DNA of 64,000 bases, taken from the NCBI RefSeq assembly GCF_014212495.1, contig NZ_JACKZC010000009.1, forward strand, positions 62,001 to 126,000, given 5' to 3'. Shown here one piece after another: positions 1 to 10,350 of this stretch. The notes below the pieces were generated by a model. That model was not told where the DNA came from. It ran no database searches and was given only the letters and a program-made list of their open reading frames with translations. This DNA comes from Pontibacter sp. Tf4 (GTDB lineage Bacteria; Bacteroidota; Bacteroidia; Cytophagales; Hymenobacteraceae). Numbering within the stretch: the stretch's first letter is position 1; each line of letters begins with the position of its first letter. The translations under genes were made by a program, and so were the position numbers.

Positions 1-295
1 GTTCCGAGTCATCCAGGGCAAAGGTCCGGTCGTTCTCCAGCAGCACATGGTAATTCGGGGGCGCCAGGTACAGCATACCCGGAACCAGCTGTTGCTTGTC
101 CTCTATCTCGACGGTGGTTAGCCTGGTTTTCCGTTCAAAAATCTCCTGCAGGTTGCCTTCCTGGTCGCGCAGGCGGTGCAGTACCAGCACTATAGGCAAA
201 CTATAGTTTGGCGGCAGACCTTTGAGTATCTGCAGGGCAGCCTGTATGCCGCCCCAGGAGCCTCCTATCACCACAAGTTCCGGTACGCGCTGCAT
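1..295 (-). CDS. CheB-type protein-glutamate methylesterase, partial (3' end outside window)
   Basis: Reading the minus strand from an ATG at 295 gives about 98 residues of a CheB methylesterase domain, and the rest lies beyond the left edge. The start MQRVPELVVIGGSWGG carries the GxSxGG nucleophile-serine loop at residues 11-16. VLVLHR follows with the family's active-site histidine, and LAPPNYHVLLE is a further family block. No receiver domain precedes it, so this is a stand-alone esterase domain. Family members remove methyl groups from receptor glutamates. The TGA of the upstream cheR-like gene and this ATG share a base (TGATG), which points to translational coupling. The family call is firm. 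The substrate is unknown because no chemoreceptor is visible. Confidence 0.88.
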   Translation of the reverse strand, partial: MQRVPELVVIGGSWGGIQAALQILKGLPPNYSLPIVLVLHRLRDQEGNLQEIFERKTRLTTVEIEDKQQLVPGMLYLAPPNYHVLLENDRTFALDDSE

Positions 296-1125
296 CAGTT
301 CAGTTTCCGGTAAATCCGGTTAGTTTTATCTACTGCGTTATAGTAGGGGCTTATCCCCGACATAGCCAGTGTTTCTTTCTTGCCCAGCCCTAAATAGCCC
401 AGGCTTACCAGACTCTCATCAAACAAATTAAGCACCCGCTCCTGCAGCTCACGGCCAAAGTAGATCAGCACATTGCGGCACAGAATAAGATGAAACTCAT
501 TGAAAGACGAATCGGTGGCCAGGTTATGCGGGTAAAATACCACGTTCCGGACCAGTTCCGAGTTAAACTTGGCATTGCCATAGTTGCTGCGGTAGTAGCC
601 CGAAAATTCCTGCTTGCCTCCCGCTGCATAGTAGGCTGCCGTGTAGGCCGGTATCCGGCTCACCGGAAAAATACCCTCTTTTGCCTGCCGGAGCACTTTC
701 TGGTTTATATCGGTGGCGTAAATTTTGGTACGGTTCAGCAGGCCTTCTTCCTGCAGCAATATGGCCAGCGAAAAAAGCTCCTCGCCGGTCGAGCAGCCCG
801 CATCCCAGATCTTGATATAGGGATACGTAGAAAGCAACGGCAGCACGTTTTGCCGCAACGACAGGAAAAACGACGGATCACGGAACATCTCGGTCACGTT
901 CACGGTCACATCCTGCAGAAACACCTCAAAAAAGAAGCTGTCGGAGAACAACGGTTCGCGTAGCTGCTGCATGTTTTCCAGGCCTTTCTGCCCCATAAAC
1001 CGCTTTACCCGGCGGTACACCGAGGCCCGCGCATACCCGCTGAAATCGTAGCCGTAGTGTTGTTTTATCTCCCCAATCAGGACTTCTACCTCCTGCTCAA
1101 ACTGTGCATCGCTGCTAAGCTTCAT
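295..1125 (-). CDS. cheR: CheR-type S-adenosylmethionine-dependent protein-glutamate methyltransferase
   Basis: This 276-residue protein has normal CheR length. Residues 1-95 form the helical CheR N-domain, including NVTEMFRDPSFF. The Rossmann methyltransferase domain follows, with the SAM-binding loop WDAGCSTGEE at 107-116, the acidic motif IYATDIN near 136-141 and CRNVLIYF at 216-223. It should methylate glutamates on a sensory protein, using SAM, in the cytoplasm. The gene overlaps the end of the upstream hybrid kinase by 11 nt and touches the downstream CheB-type gene, so the three are probably one transcript. No methyl-accepting receptor, CheA or CheW is present in the window. The pair may therefore modify another signalling protein, as in non-chemotactic CheB/CheR modules. 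Confidence 0.93.
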   Translation of the reverse strand: MKLSSDAQFEQEVEVLIGEIKQHYGYDFSGYARASVYRRVKRFMGQKGLENMQQLREPLFSDSFFFEVFLQDVTVNVTEMFRDPSFFLSLRQNVLPLLSTYPYIKIWDAGCSTGEELFSLAILLQEEGLLNRTKIYATDINQKVLRQAKEGIFPVSRIPAYTAAYYAAGGKQEFSGYYRSNYGNAKFNSELVRNVVFYPHNLATDSSFNEFHLILCRNVLIYFGRELQERVLNLFDESLVSLGYLGLGKKETLAMSGISPYYNAVDKTNRIYRKLN

Positions 1126-4100
1126 ATAGCCACACGCGCATTAAGGTCAGTAATTTATCGGTATCCACAGGTTTTGGTATATAATCGGATGCACCGGCCT
1201 GCAGGCATTTCTCCCGGTCTTCTTTCATGGCTTTTGCTGTAAGTGCAATCACAGGAAGTTGCTTAAAACGAGAAATCGCCCGGATTCGTTTTGTTGCTTC
1301 TATGCCATCCATTTCCGGCATCATCACGTCCATCAGCACTATGTCTATTTCCTCTTCCTGCTGCAGCTTTTCCAGTGCTTCCTTTCCGTTGTAGGCTACT
1401 GCCACTTCCATGCCGTTCATTTCCAGCAGGCTGCTCAGCGAGTAAATGTTGCGCACGTCATCATCCACTACCAGCACTCTTTTGCCTTTCAGTACTTCTT
1501 CGGGCACATGCAGCTTCATTTTAAAGCCCGGGCCGGCCGGTAGTTTCTGGTTAACCCGGTGCAGGAACAGCTGCACTTCATCCAGCAGGCGCAGGTACGA
1601 GTATTCGTTTTTAATGATAACTGTATTGGCAAATGCACGCAGGGCATTCTCCTCGTCTTCGCTCAGGTCTTTGCCCGAGTAAATAATGATTGGGATATCA
1701 GAAAGGCCCGGGTTGGCTTTCAGCTTTTTCATCCAGTCGTAGCCTTTCATGCCCGGCAGGTTCAGGTCCAGAATGATGCAGTCTACTTTTTGCTTGGCCA
1801 GCACCTGTTCCGCTTCCTCGGCCGTGTATGCCGAAGCGGACTTGATGCCATGCGCCAGCAGCAGCTCCGACACCGCCTTGTTTTCTATCTCATTGTCTTC
1901 CACGATCAGGACATTCCGGATAGAAGTGCCCGAGGAATCAGCTATAGTTGTAAAGGCTTTGTTCAGCATCTCCAGCGTTACTGGTTTTGGCAGATATTCT
2001 TCGTGGCCTTCGTGCGCGCCTATCACTTCCTTGTCATAAGCCGACATTACGTGCACGTTGGTTTTGCGCAGGGCCTTGTCTTCGCGTAACTGCTTCAGCA
2101 CGTCCCATCCGCTCATATCAGGCAACTGAATATCAAGTAGCATGGCGTCGGGCCGCTGTACGCGGGCCTGGTTCAGACCATCGGTACCGGTGTAGGCCTG
2201 ATGCACTTTAAAGTTTCTGGATCTCGCAAAGTCAGCCAGTATGTCGCTGAAGCCTTTGTCATCTTCCACGATCAGCAGCGATACATCCTCGTTCAACTTG
2301 CCCGGTTGTTGCTCCACCTTATCCAGTAGTTTGCTTACCGAGTTGGCCCGGCTATAGTTGGTGCCGTTGGTTTGCTTTACCGGTTGCGGCTTTTTCGCTT
2401 CGGTGACACGGGGCTCGCGCGGCAGGTACAGGGTAAAGGTACTGCCCTTGCCCGGCTCGCTTTCCACCATCACTTCGCCGCCCAGCAGGGTTGCCAGCTC
2501 TTTGCTTATAGTTAGCCCCAGACCGGTGCCGCCGTACTTGCGGGTAGTAGAGGTATCGGCCTGCTGAAAGGCTTCAAACACCACATCCAGTTTATCAGCA
2601 GGTATACCGATGCCCGTATCGCGTACGGCAAACGCTACTACCTCAGGCTGCTCGCGCAACTGCTCCGACTTAAATGCCGGCCGCTGTTTTACTTCATAAA
2701 TGGATAGTTCTACTTCGCCGCCCTCGTCGGTAAACTTGATGGCGTTTCCGATAAAGTTCTTCAGTACCTGTTCCAGCCTGAACCGGTCGGTCACGATGGT
2801 ATCGAAGGACTGGTGTGCTACTTTTTCGTTGTAGCGTATCTTTTTCCGGGCAGCCATTTCCCGGAAGATCGGCTCCATTTTAATATCATCCAGCTTCACC
2901 TCCTCGGTCTCCAGCTTCACCACCCCCGACTCTATCTTGCTCAGGTCCAGTATCTCGTTTATCAGGCGCAGCAGGTCGTTGCCGGATTTATGGATGATCT
3001 GGGCATGATCTATCTGCTTGGTCGACAGCGTATTTTCCACGTTATCAGCCAACAACCTGGACAGGATAAGGATACTGTTGAGCGGCGTTCGCAGCTCGTG
3101 GCTCATGTTGGCCAGGAAATCGCTCTTGTACTTGCTTACCTGCTCTACCTGCTGCATTTTAAGCTCTATGGCTTCGCGGGCATCTTCCAGGGCTTTGTTC
3201 TTTACACCCAGTGCTTCGTATTGTTCTTCCAGCAACTGGGCCTTTTCTTCCAGTTCGGTGTTCTTTTCCTGTAGCTCTTCCTGGTTTACGCGCAGCTCTT
3301 CTTCCGACGCCTTCAGTTCGGCGTTCAGCTGGCGCAGCTCTTCCTGCTGGGTTTCCAGTTCTTCGGCCTGGTTCTGTGTTTCGTACAGTAGTTCCTGTGT
3401 CTGCAGATGGGCCTGCAGGGTGTGAATCACAACAGAAAGGCGCTCGGCTACCGCATCAAGGAAGCGTTGCTGCAACGGCGTATGCGGCTGTCGCGAGCAT
3501 AGTTCCAGGGCACCAACTATAGTTCGGCCAAAGTATAGCGGCACTATCACCACCGATGCCGGCTGCACTTCTGCCAGGCCCGACCGGATCCGCAGGTATT
3601 CATCCGGCACATTGTCCAGTACCAGCACCTGGCGTTCGCGCACCGCCTGCCCTACTTTTCCGCTACCGATCTCGAAAACCGGAAGCTGCTGAAGCGGAAC
3701 AGGCACGCCATGCGCTGCAACAGGCGCCAGTCTGCCGCTGCTGTTATGCAGGTACAGAATTCCGGTTTCGGCATCGGTATAGTGGCTCAGGAATGTAATA
3801 GCTTTTTCGGCCACACGCTCTACGGATGTCTCGCTGCTTACCTGGTTGTTGAGCTCTGCCACCCCGGACAATACCCAGTTGCGGTTTGCGTTCTCGGTGG
3901 TGAGCACATGCAGGTTGTCTTTCATGTCGCGGATAGCCAGGCTGAGCACATCTTCCTTGCTCTGTACCGGCACTTCCACATCGTAGCGGCCTTCGCCTAT
4001 AGTCTGGGCCACATTGGCCAGCACCACCGATTTGTTTATTACTCCCCTGAAAGAGGAAGCCACACTGCCTATCTCATCAGAACTATAGATATCGATTTTA

Positions 4101-5137
4101 ACATCGGTAGCACCCAGTTTAATACGCTCTGCTGCTGTTTTAAGCGCCGCCAGCGACGTGGAGATCAGGTTGATGATGTAAATGGACAGGATGGTAACCA
4201 GCACCAGCAGCGCCACGATCGAGATGACCAGAATCGTCATGTTCTGCTCTTTCTGGGCTATCTCCCCTAACACCTGCGTCCGTATCTGACGGATAAGTTC
4301 GTTTTCAGCGGTGCGGTAATCCTCTATGCTCCTTGTAAAAATATCGAAAACCGGACCTGCCTCATACGCTTCCAGGCTCTGCTGCGGGTTGTTTTCAAGA
4401 GACTGCAGTAGAACGGAAACCTTCTTATAGTTGTCGGTGGTTTGTACAGCCTGTACACTTTTTAAGGCCTCGGGGCTGGCGCCGCGGTTAAAGAGCACCA
4501 GCATGCGCCTGTAGTTCTGGAGCTGCGACATGAACTGGGCAAACTCCTCGTGCGAGAAGCTGTCGTCCTGCAACACACGCATCAGCAGGCTGCGCATACG
4601 TCCCAGGTGTATCTTTGCTTCGGCCAGGTTCCGGAAACTTTGCAGTTGTTGCGTTATCCGGAGGTTGCTGATGCCATTGGCGTTGTCGTTGATGCGGTCC
4701 AGTAACTGAAAGATCAGGTCTGCAGAGTAGGCACGAAACTTTTCTTCGTCGAGCTCATTCTTGTCAAGTGCCTGGCGGTAGGTTTGCATCTCGTTGAGCC
4801 GGGCGAGGTCCGGGAACTGCCGGTTAGAGGCAGCCAGAAAGTCCTTCAGGTCGCGGTCGGCGCGGTCGGTGGCGGCACGCAGGCTGTTGGCTTCTGCCAG
4901 GTAGGCCGAGTCGCCATAGGCTACCATTAATATGCGGGCGCGCTCTTTCTGCAGCACGTGCACCAGTTCAGATATCTTTTCAGATTCCTCTAACTGTAGG
5001 GCTTCCAGTTGCAGGGCATCGTTGGCAGCTACCTGCTCCTGAATGGTAGTTACAGCAAAATACATTACCGGAATAAGCAGCAGCAACAGCAGCAGTAAAA
5101 GCTTGTCCCGTATTTTCAGGTTCTTGATAAAGTTCAT
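1115..5137 (-). CDS. Membrane hybrid histidine kinase (NIT-like sensor, HAMP, GAF, HisKA, HATPase, three receiver domains)
   Basis: The 1340-residue protein has TM1 at about 12-30 and TM2 at about 300-325. The helical periplasmic region between them ([11 protein letters not shown] near 58-68) resembles nitrate/nitrite-sensing NIT domains. HAMP covers about 325-380, a GAF-like domain about 430-575 and a long coiled coil 580-670. HisKA has NMSHELRTP with the phospho-acceptor His680. The ATPase domain shows [16 protein letters not shown] and GGTGLGL. Three receiver domains follow, with phospho-acceptor aspartates near D1002, D1124 and D1270. It heads a coupled operon with CheR- and CheB-type enzymes. 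Such layouts are known from non-chemotactic Bacteroidota and proteobacterial sensory loci. The NIT assignment is tentative, the rest is clear. Confidence 0.93.
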   Translation of the reverse strand: MNFIKNLKIRDKLLLLLLLLLIPVMYFAVTTIQEQVAANDALQLEALQLEESEKISELVHVLQKERARILMVAYGDSAYLAEANSLRAATDRADRDLKDFLAASNRQFPDLARLNEMQTYRQALDKNELDEEKFRAYSADLIFQLLDRINDNANGISNLRITQQLQSFRNLAEAKIHLGRMRSLLMRVLQDDSFSHEEFAQFMSQLQNYRRMLVLFNRGASPEALKSVQAVQTTDNYKKVSVLLQSLENNPQQSLEAYEAGPVFDIFTRSIEDYRTAENELIRQIRTQVLGEIAQKEQNMTILVISIVALLVLVTILSIYIINLISTSLAALKTAAERIKLGATDVKIDIYSSDEIGSVASSFRGVINKSVVLANVAQTIGEGRYDVEVPVQSKEDVLSLAIRDMKDNLHVLTTENANRNWVLSGVAELNNQVSSETSVERVAEKAITFLSHYTDAETGILYLHNSSGRLAPVAAHGVPVPLQQLPVFEIGSGKVGQAVRERQVLVLDNVPDEYLRIRSGLAEVQPASVVIVPLYFGRTIVGALELCSRQPHTPLQQRFLDAVAERLSVVIHTLQAHLQTQELLYETQNQAEELETQQEELRQLNAELKASEEELRVNQEELQEKNTELEEKAQLLEEQYEALGVKNKALEDAREAIELKMQQVEQVSKYKSDFLANMSHELRTPLNSILILSRLLADNVENTLSTKQIDHAQIIHKSGNDLLRLINEILDLSKIESGVVKLETEEVKLDDIKMEPIFREMAARKKIRYNEKVAHQSFDTIVTDRFRLEQVLKNFIGNAIKFTDEGGEVELSIYEVKQRPAFKSEQLREQPEVVAFAVRDTGIGIPADKLDVVFEAFQQADTSTTRKYGGTGLGLTISKELATLLGGEVMVESEPGKGSTFTLYLPREPRVTEAKKPQPVKQTNGTNYSRANSVSKLLDKVEQQPGKLNEDVSLLIVEDDKGFSDILADFARSRNFKVHQAYTGTDGLNQARVQRPDAMLLDIQLPDMSGWDVLKQLREDKALRKTNVHVMSAYDKEVIGAHEGHEEYLPKPVTLEMLNKAFTTIADSSGTSIRNVLIVEDNEIENKAVSELLLAHGIKSASAYTAEEAEQVLAKQKVDCIILDLNLPGMKGYDWMKKLKANPGLSDIPIIIYSGKDLSEDEENALRAFANTVIIKNEYSYLRLLDEVQLFLHRVNQKLPAGPGFKMKLHVPEEVLKGKRVLVVDDDVRNIYSLSSLLEMNGMEVAVAYNGKEALEKLQQEEEIDIVLMDVMMPEMDGIEATKRIRAISRFKQLPVIALTAKAMKEDREKCLQAGASDYIPKPVDTDKLLTLMRVWLYEA

Positions 5138-5322
5138 TCGCTAAGGGTGTGAGTACGTACAGGTGGTGTTCTACCAAACGGCAAATTAAAAAAAATGAAC
5201 CCAAACATGTGCACTAAATAGAACAGATATGTTGCCGGACCAGCTGCCGCGGGTAAAACACCCGGCCGGCAAAGCGTTATAAGTCCGCTAAAAGTGCTTA
5301 ACAGGAATACAGCGCCATCTGT

Positions 5323-5571
5323 TTAGTTAAACATCTTTTTAAGATTGATCTGGTCGAGAAAGGGATCGAGCGCTTTCTGGCTCTTGTAGCCACGCACTAA
5401 GGCCAGCACGTTGGTTTCGGGGTTAAACCATAGTTCTGCCACAAAATTACCGAGGTCGTATAGTTCTATCCGGTAACCCCTGCGCCCACGGTAAGCGATA
5501 AATATACCGTGTTCCCAAACGATCTCGAACCGGGCTCTTGTAGAAAATGTGTTGAAGAGGGAAAGGTCCAT
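5323..5571 (-). CDS. Small conserved hypothetical protein, paralogue of the 56441-56704 gene
   Basis: 82 residues, no signal peptide, rich in aromatic and charged residues. I do not recognise a named domain. It aligns along its length with the 87-residue protein encoded at 56441-56704. Shared positions include an RG pair followed by I-x-LY-x-L, then F-x-x-ELWF, LVR and LDP near the end. Conservation in two unlinked loci of the same genome argues that both are real. The ELWF strand and regular hydrophobic pattern suggest a small beta-rich cytoplasmic fold. Downstream, at about 5232-5275, lies an imperfect hairpin (GCCGG/CCGGC with an inner CGGGT/ACCCG) that may be its terminator. Function unknown. 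Confidence 0.72.
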   Translation of the reverse strand: MDLSLFNTFSTRARFEIVWEHGIFIAYRGRRGYRIELYDLGNFVAELWFNPETNVLALVRGYKSQKALDPFLDQINLKKMFN

Positions 5572-5669
5572 ACCCCATTATACGGAGCGGCCCGTAAAAT
5601 AACTGCCTGCGGCAAGGCCCTTTTTCAGACTTCACGGTTTAATGCAAAACCTGCCCTGCCGCTACCAAG

Positions 5670-6713
5670 CTATAGTTTGGCTGGCGTACCTATAGTTGGT
5701 CGGGAAGTTGCCTGGTGCAGGAGCAGCACGCTCAGGCCAAACAGCACTACGGCCATGGCCTGGTGCAGCACACCCCAAATTACCGGCACGGCCAGCAGTA
5801 GCGTACCAATGCCCAGCACTACCTGCACCAGTGTGGTCAGCAACAGCAGGCCTGCTATCGTTCTTACATCGGGGTAGGCCGACTTACGGGCAGTTAGCCA
5901 GGCACCCAATACCACCAGCAACACTACCACAGCCACCCAGCGGTGCAGGAACTGTACAAATACACCATTCTCCAGAAAATTACCCCAACCCAAATGGCCC
6001 TGCAGGTGCGATGGCAGCAGTTCGCCGTTCATAAGCGGGTATGTATTGTACGAAAAACCAGCCTTTAACCCGGCCACAAATGCACCCAGCACGATCTGCA
6101 GCAGCACTATAAAAAACACCAGGCCAGCATACCGTTTTATAGTTCCGGGTAAACTATAGTTGCGGGCTGGAAGCGCCAGGTCAGCTATGGTCCAGAGCAG
6201 CGTACCGATAAGCGCGAGTGCCAGGCAAAGGTGTGCCGCCAGCCGGTAATGGCTCACGTGCGGGTTTTCAACCAGGCCGCTTTTTACCATCAGCCAGCCC
6301 ATCAGTCCTTGTGCCATGCCCAGCAAAAGTATCAGCAGCATTCTGCGTTTCAGCCAACCGGCAAACTGACCCGTGAACCAGAAATACAGGAACGGAACTA
6401 TAAACACAAGCCCGATCAGGCGGCCCAGCAAACGGTGCAGGTACTCCCACCAGAAAATGCTTTTAAACCCATCCAGCGTCATGCTATAGTTCAGCTTCTG
6501 ATATTCGGGAAACTGTTTATATTTCTCAAAAGCAACCATCCAGGCAGCCTCGTTCAGCGGCGGCAGGGTGCCGGAGATCACGTTCCATTCCACGATAGAA
6601 AGCCCGGATCCGGTAAGCCGGGTAATGCCACCAATTACGACCATGACCACAATAAGCAATACACCGCTCAGCAGCCACCAGACTATAGCTTTGTTATAGG
6701 TTACCTGTTGCAT
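5670..6713 (-). CDS. ctaA: Heme A synthase (COX15/CtaA family)
   Basis: This 347-residue polytopic membrane protein has about eight hydrophobic segments. GGITRLTGSGLSIVEW at 28-43 is the family signature. Histidines of the kind that bind heme occur in HRLLGR (93-98), the segment containing AAHLCLA, FLHRW and LHQAM. The enzyme oxidises the C8 methyl of heme O to make heme A for aa3-type cytochrome oxidases, in the cytoplasmic membrane. The length and the long loop after TM1 match the alphaproteobacterial/mitochondrial type rather than the short Bacillus CtaA. The gene stands alone, divergent from the M3 peptidase gene. No cytochrome oxidase genes are nearby. Confidence 0.95.
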   Translation of the reverse strand: MQQVTYNKAIVWWLLSGVLLIVVMVVIGGITRLTGSGLSIVEWNVISGTLPPLNEAAWMVAFEKYKQFPEYQKLNYSMTLDGFKSIFWWEYLHRLLGRLIGLVFIVPFLYFWFTGQFAGWLKRRMLLILLLGMAQGLMGWLMVKSGLVENPHVSHYRLAAHLCLALALIGTLLWTIADLALPARNYSLPGTIKRYAGLVFFIVLLQIVLGAFVAGLKAGFSYNTYPLMNGELLPSHLQGHLGWGNFLENGVFVQFLHRWVAVVVLLVVLGAWLTARKSAYPDVRTIAGLLLLTTLVQVVLGIGTLLLAVPVIWGVLHQAMAVVLFGLSVLLLHQATSRPTIGTPAKL

Positions 6714-6937
6714 AGGTTTCTGTTAAAAACAGGCAAATGTCGGAAGTTTAAACATCGCGAAACATGATGCTTGTCATTGTAACTATAGTTGCTGCCACAG
6801 AAAATTAGTAAACTGCCTGTATGTGGTTCCAGGCCTGTCGTTCGGGTGCCGGTTGCAGTTTATCAGCATGATTTTTGTATCTTGTGCATGAATCAGGACA
6901 AGATGGGCCTGTTTTTATTGTACTATTACCCTTACTC

Positions 6938-9136
6938 ATGAAAAATAAGATCACCAAAACCGGTAAAATAACCGGTCTGATGGCTGTGCTGGCCCTGGCA
7001 AGCTGTACTACTACCACAACCACCCAGCAGTCGCAGCAAACTACAACTGCCATGGAGCAACAGAAACCAGAAACCAACCCGCTTTTAAAAGAATGGACAG
7101 GCCCCTACGGTGGTGTACCGGCCTTTGATAAGATGAACCTGGCCGACCTGAAACCAGCAATGGAAAAGGCGATGGCTATGAACCTGGCCGAGATCGAGGC
7201 TATTGCCAATAACCCGCAGCCAGCTACCTTCGAGAATACGATAGAAGCCATGGAGCGCGCCGGCGAAGAACTGGGCCGCGTGTTTACGTACTATGGCATC
7301 TGGAGCAGCAACGTATCTACGCCGGAGTTCCGCAAGGTGCAGGCCGAGATGGCACCAAAGATCTCTGAATTCTCGTCTAAAATAAACCAGAACGAGAAAC
7401 TGTTTCAGCGCATTAAAACGGTATACGAAAACTCCCGGAAGAACCCCTTACCGGCTGACCAGCAACGTGTGGTGCAATTAGTGTACGAAGGCTTTGCCAT
7501 GGAAGGCGCCGACCTGAGCCCGGAAGCCAAAAAACGCTATGCCGAGATCAACAAAGAGCTGTCGTCGCTGTACACGGCTTTCTCTAACAACGTGCTGGCC
7601 GACGAGGAAAATTACGTAACCTACCTGACCAAAGACCAGCTGAGCGGACTTCCGGAGTCGTTTGTGAAAGCTGCTGCCAAAGCGGCCGCCGACAATGGCA
7701 AAGAAGGTATGTATGCCGTTACCAACACCCGCTCCAGCATGGACCAGTTCCTGACCTATTCGGATGAGCGTGCCCTGCGCGAGAAAGTATGGAACACCTA
7801 CTACTCGCGCGGCGATAACGGCGACGACAAGGACAATAACGCCAACATTGCCAAAATACTGAAACTGCGCAACGAGCGCGTAAAACTGCTGGGCTTTGAT
7901 AACTATGCCGAGTGGCGCCTGCAGAACCGCATGGCCAAAAACCCGGAAAACGCAATGGCCCTGATGAACGCTGTATGGCCTGCTGCCATTGCCCGCGTGA
8001 AGGAAGAAGTAGCCGACATGCAGAAACTGGCCAATGCTACCAGCAAAACCAAAATCATGATACAGCCCTGGGACTACCGCTACTACGCCGAAAAAGTGCG
8101 CAAGCAGAAGTACGACCTGAACTCAAACGAAGTAAAGCAATACCTGGAGCTGGGCAACCTGACACAGGCTATGTTCTTTACGGCAGGCGAGCTGTTCAAC
8201 TTTAAGTTTACACCAGTAGCCGAGGGCACCGTGCCGGTTTTCCATGAGGATGTGAAGGTTTGGGAGGTAACCGATAAAACAACCGGCGAGCACATTGGCC
8301 TGTGGTACTTAGACCCATTCGCACGCCAGGGCAAGCGCTCGGGTGCCTGGGCCACTACGTACCGCGCCCACACAACGTTCGATGGCAAAGAGACGGTGCT
8401 GGCATCCAACAACTCTAACTTTGTGAAGCCTGCCCCGGGCGAGCCTGTGCTGGTTTCCTGGGATGATGCGACAACGTTCTTCCACGAGTTCGGCCACGCG
8501 CTGCACTTCCTGGCATCTAACGTAAAATATCCTACGCTGAACAGCGGCGTTAGAGACTATACCGAGTTCCAGTCGCAGTTGCTGGAGCGCTGGCTGTCTA
8601 CTGACAAGGTGATAAACCAGTTCCTGAAGCACCACGAAACCGGCAAGCCGATGCCGGCCGATCTGGTAGCCAAAATAAAGAAAGCGGCTACGTTTAACCA
8701 GGGCTTTGAGACAACCGAATACCTGGCATCCGCCATTATGGATATGAAACTGCACCTTACCGACCCGAACGGTTTAGACCCTGATAAGTTTGAGCGCGAG
8801 ACGCTGGCTGCTATGAACATGCCGAAAGAAGTAGTAATGCGCCACCGCACGCCACACTTCGGGCACGTGTTCAGCAGCGAGGGGTATGCTACTGGTTACT
8901 ATGGTTACTTGTGGGCCGATGTACTAACTTCTGACGCCGCCGAAGCATTTGAGGAAGCGCCAGGCGGGTTTTATGACAAGGAAGTAGCAGCCAGACTGGT
9001 GAAATACCTGTTTGCCCCACGCAACTCCATGGACCCGGCCGAAGCATACAAACTGTTCCGTGGCCGCGATGCCAAAATAGATGCCCTGATGCGCGACCGC
9101 GGTTTCCCGGTGCCGGCTGGCAGCTCTAAAAAGTAA
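6938..9136 (+). CDS. M3-family zinc metallopeptidase lipoprotein (Dcp/oligopeptidase type)
   Basis: I place the start at the ATG at 6938 (MKNKITKT). This leaves a clean lipoprotein signal with lipobox LASC near residues 20-23. Starts further upstream would spoil it and would overlap a likely promoter box (TATCTTG at 6878). The mature protein of about 710 residues is typical of M3 peptidyl-dipeptidases. The zinc motif HEFGH lies at 516-520, in FFHEFGHALHF. Predicted role: cleavage of short peptides, anchored in the envelope by a lipidated cysteine, followed by a run of Thr/Gln as spacer. A strong bidirectional terminator follows at 9157-9190. Family certain, exact specificity (dipeptidyl carboxypeptidase versus oligopeptidase A) not decidable here. 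Confidence 0.94.
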   Translation: MKNKITKTGKITGLMAVLALASCTTTTTTQQSQQTTTAMEQQKPETNPLLKEWTGPYGGVPAFDKMNLADLKPAMEKAMAMNLAEIEAIANNPQPATFENTIEAMERAGEELGRVFTYYGIWSSNVSTPEFRKVQAEMAPKISEFSSKINQNEKLFQRIKTVYENSRKNPLPADQQRVVQLVYEGFAMEGADLSPEAKKRYAEINKELSSLYTAFSNNVLADEENYVTYLTKDQLSGLPESFVKAAAKAAADNGKEGMYAVTNTRSSMDQFLTYSDERALREKVWNTYYSRGDNGDDKDNNANIAKILKLRNERVKLLGFDNYAEWRLQNRMAKNPENAMALMNAVWPAAIARVKEEVADMQKLANATSKTKIMIQPWDYRYYAEKVRKQKYDLNSNEVKQYLELGNLTQAMFFTAGELFNFKFTPVAEGTVPVFHEDVKVWEVTDKTTGEHIGLWYLDPFARQGKRSGAWATTYRAHTTFDGKETVLASNNSNFVKPAPGEPVLVSWDDATTFFHEFGHALHFLASNVKYPTLNSGVRDYTEFQSQLLERWLSTDKVINQFLKHHETGKPMPADLVAKIKKAATFNQGFETTEYLASAIMDMKLHLTDPNGLDPDKFERETLAAMNMPKEVVMRHRTPHFGHVFSSEGYATGYYGYLWADVLTSDAAEAFEEAPGGFYDKEVAARLVKYLFAPRNSMDPAEAYKLFRGRDAKIDALMRDRGFPVPAGSSKK

Positions 9137-9156
9137 GCAACTATAGTTGCACATTA

Positions 9157-9190
9157 AAAAGCCCTGCAGGTTACCACCTGCAGGGCTTTT
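9157..9190. terminator. Bidirectional intrinsic terminator
   Basis: A perfect 14-bp stem (AAAAGCCCTGCAGG with CCTGCAGGGCTTTT) and a 6-nt loop sit between two convergent genes. The A-tract and T-tract ends make it usable from both sides, for the M3 peptidase gene (+) and the 146-residue gene (-). Confidence 0.93.
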
Positions 9191-9210
9191 GTTTTATAGT
9201 TCGGCTTTGC

Positions 9211-9651
9211 TTAAGACCGGAGCCAGAGCATGGCTGTCTCGTAATCTGTAAATACTTCGTGCTCGGTTTTGCCGTGGTGCTTATAGTTTTGCTGGGCTTT
9301 TCTGGTAAACTCTGTGTTCGTCTGGATGGCATTGTAGGCTTCCTCGGGCAGATAAACGGCAATTTTCTCGATCCCGGAGTCGGCAACTATTTGTGTCCAT
9401 TCGTTTTCTACCCATCTTTTTTCTTCCGACGTGATGATGTAGATCTCTTCGTCATCAATGAGCCAGTTCCTTACCTTTCTTTCTTTTGAAAAATGGTAAG
9501 CCCATAAAAAAGTCTCTTTGCGCTCCTGCAGATCGATCTGCCGCTTCCACTTTAGCAGAATGCAGGACTCGGCCGGGGCGTAAACAATTGTAACAAGCTT
9601 GTTTTCAAGCACCTTTTCAGTTTCTGAATCGGCACGGAATGGTAGTTTCAT
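9211..9651 (-). CDS. Conserved hypothetical protein, STAS/SpoIIAA-like
   Basis: 146 residues, cytoplasmic, no signal peptide. An early strand (TIVYAPAESCILLKWKR), then a helix and EKRWVENEWTQIV, and the pattern IEKIAVYLPEEAYN resemble the STAS-like proteins of unknown function common in Cytophagales. I see no catalytic motif. It shares the terminator at 9157-9190 with the convergent peptidase gene and stands alone, with about 175 nt before the next start. The assignment rests on overall pattern and not on a diagnostic motif. Confidence 0.65.
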   Translation of the reverse strand: MKLPFRADSETEKVLENKLVTIVYAPAESCILLKWKRQIDLQERKETFLWAYHFSKERKVRNWLIDDEEIYIITSEEKRWVENEWTQIVADSGIEKIAVYLPEEAYNAIQTNTEFTRKAQQNYKHHGKTEHEVFTDYETAMLWLRS

Positions 9652-9796
9652 AAGTTGCGGGGGCAGGTTATAAGCAGAAGTAAATGTATAAAAAAAACAA
9701 TATAATCTACACTATATATTTTAGGGATATACACCCTGTCTGGCACGGTTACAGATAATTCCGGACTGTTGTTTCTGATTACCCGTTCCGGTGCCT

Positions 9797-9804
9797 TACC
9801 TTTG
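9797..9804 (+). promoter_or_regulatory. Bacteroidota -7 box for the ElaA-like gene
   Basis: TACCTTTG matches the Bacteroidota -7 consensus TAnnTTTG, 22 nt before the ATG at 9827. No well-placed TTTG -33 box is seen. Confidence 0.6.
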
Positions 9805-9826
9805 TGGCAGTTCATACTTTTAGCAT

Positions 9827-10276
9827 ATGTCCCTTACCACTATCTGTAAACATTTTACCGACCTTACCAACACAGAACTATACGACCTGCTACGCCTGCG
9901 CAGCGATGTTTTTGTGGTAGAACAGAACTGTATTTTTCTGGACCAGGACAACAAAGACCAGCAATGCCACCATGTTCTGTTTTATGATGCGCAGCAGGAA
10001 CTGGTTGCCTGTGCGCGTTTGGTACCGCCGGGGCTAAGTTACCCTGAAATGTCGATTGGCCGGATTGTTACCAGCATGAAAGTGCGCGGAACTGGTGTTG
10101 GCAAGCAGTTGGTAGCGTTCTCGATAGCAGAATGCCGCAGGCTTTTTGGGGAAGGGCCAATTAAGATCGGGGCGCAACTATACGCCAAAAAGTTTTACGA
10201 GAGCTTCGGGTTTGTGCAGAGCAGCGATGTGTACGACGAAGACGGCATCGACCATATTAAAATGATACTGGCCTAA
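9827..10276 (+). CDS. elaA: ElaA-like GNAT family N-acetyltransferase
   Basis: 149 residues. The start contains LYDLLRLRSDVFVVEQNC, the hallmark opening of ElaA proteins, followed by the acetyl-CoA binding strand and loop (IGRIVTSMKVRGTGVGKQL, where RGTGVG fits the Q/RxxGxG/A loop) and the terminal KKFYESFGF. It should transfer an acetyl group from acetyl-CoA to an unidentified amine in the cytoplasm. A TAnnTTTG box lies 22 nt upstream. It is followed on the same strand by a second, much smaller GNAT gene after 74 nt. Substrate unknown. Confidence 0.9.
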   Translation: MSLTTICKHFTDLTNTELYDLLRLRSDVFVVEQNCIFLDQDNKDQQCHHVLFYDAQQELVACARLVPPGLSYPEMSIGRIVTSMKVRGTGVGKQLVAFSIAECRRLFGEGPIKIGAQLYAKKFYESFGFVQSSDVYDEDGIDHIKMILA

Positions 10277-10350
10277 CTATCGTTTTATAGCTACCGGTTC
10301 GCCCAAAAAAGCGGTTGCTGCGTAAAGCTACAACTATAAACTATACAGTT

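Noticed and set aside
6805-7077. 90-residue minus-strand frame opposite the M3 peptidase start
   Set aside because: It is antisense to the signal peptide and Thr-rich linker of the peptidase and has no protein-like composition.
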